Shown: positions 63,378 through 64,000 of the stretch, in pieces
Numbering within the stretch: the stretch's first letter is position 1
Layout of the letters: every line of letters begins with the position of its first letter
Source of the DNA: Adineta vaga
Taxonomy: Eukaryota > Rotifera
Assembly: GCA_021613535.1 (NCBI GenBank)
Contig: CP075494.1
Coordinates: 15,438,001 to 15,502,000 of the forward strand
DNA: 64,000 nucleotides
Reading direction: 5' to 3'
Made by a program: the position numbers and the translations under genes
The notes under the pieces: generated by a model
What the model saw: only the letters and a program-made list of their open reading frames with translations
Told to the model about the DNA's origin: nothing
Database searches by the model: none

Positions 63378-64000
63378 ACATTACATTTTCTCGTTTTTTT
63401 GTCTTTGTCTGTTTGTTCGTTTTTTTCCTGTGAAATATAATATATTCTTGTGAGACTGAAACATTCAGTTTGTCTCGATTCAAAAATCATGTTAATATTT
63501 GGAATCGTGGCATGTTTTGTCATGTTCTTTGTGTCATTCTACCAATTAAGAACTTTTATGTCAATATAGTTTCTCACTAGTTTAATTGAAATTAAACACT
63601 AATTCGCTCATAGAAAAACTATCTTCTAAATATATAAAGAAGAAAATTTGTTTGTTGGTCTGTCTGTCTACATCCAAGATGGGTAACTGCAATGCTTGGG
63701 TTGGGTTCTCAAAAAAGACCTGTTGCATGATGCAAAAAGCAATATAGGAGGGACCTCAGGATTTTTTGATACACGACGGGTAAATACCGACGGAGACGTC
63801 CGTTGGGTGATGAGAAAAGCACTGTTGTAGATGGAAAACGTAAATTGTGTCCTCTTTGCAGCGGGTATCTCCGCTAGTATATATATATATATAAACGCTA
63901 GGAATGTGGGTGTGAGTATCCATGTAAAGAAAGAACCTCAAAACTCTGATTTTATTTGGTTTTAACGAAACCACATATATAAAACATCATACTAGAGTTT
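63378..64000. other. Downstream of cactin, no gene recognised
   Basis: Holds a hairpin at about 63452-63477 (gagactgaa..ttcagtttgtctc) in the expected cactin 3' UTR region. A second, GC-richer hairpin lies at about 63789-63808 (accgacgga..tccgttggg). An AT run sits near 63878-63893. No reading frame with family likeness was found. Confidence 0.4.

Overview
The window looks like nuclear DNA of a small-genome metazoan, most likely a bdelloid rotifer (inference). It is AT-rich. Introns are mostly about 50-60 bp with GT..AG ends and T-rich acceptors. Animal synaptic genes stand beside intronless or intron-poor genes of bacterial-type families (YihY/BrkB, BNR-repeat sialidase-like, SMI1/KNR4). There are also truncated Argonaute and LRR/F-box-like fragments and a TPR ADP-ribosyltransferase, a mix familiar from bdelloids. 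No spliced leader, telomere repeat, rRNA or convincing tRNA was seen.

Layout. 1-1.1 kb: a near-perfect 440-bp palindrome (foldback/MITE-like). 1.8-8.6 kb: a SUKH/KNR4 protein (-), a short Cys-rich single-pass protein with a PPxY motif (+), a coiled-coil-like gene (-) with a decayed copy of one exon nearby, and a small secreted protein (+). 8.7-13.9 kb: a nicotinic-type Cys-loop receptor alpha subunit (+) and an ABCG half transporter (+). 13.9-24.2 kb: a TDP2-like EEP phosphodiesterase (-) and a full multi-C2 otoferlin-type ferlin (-). 25-38.9 kb, accessory region: YihY (+), a dead GNAT copy (-), a TIR-exon fragment, a YihY fragment, an intact GNAT (-), an LRR/F-box-like fragment, a multi-TIR protein with an MGC N-terminus (-), a BNR-type glycosidase-like protein (-), and an ART-TPR protein (-). 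39.2-54.2 kb: a complete UNC13/Munc13 gene (-) with three phase-compatible first exons; its introns hold LDAH and an unknown single-exon gene. 54.2-61 kb: degraded sequence with an S/T/P-rich gene broken by a GC-rich foldback-like insertion, two coding relics and an Argonaute pseudogene. 61.2-63.4 kb: the splicing factor cactin (+).

How the genes fit together. The acetylcholine-receptor-like channel, otoferlin-type ferlin and UNC13 are all parts of calcium-triggered synaptic transmission (known from family membership; their proximity may be chance). The 25-39 kb block reads as an ancestral YihY-GNAT-TIR segment that was tandemly duplicated and then lost a different gene in each copy. Next to it are two proteins with potential NAD+-consuming domains, TIR and ART.
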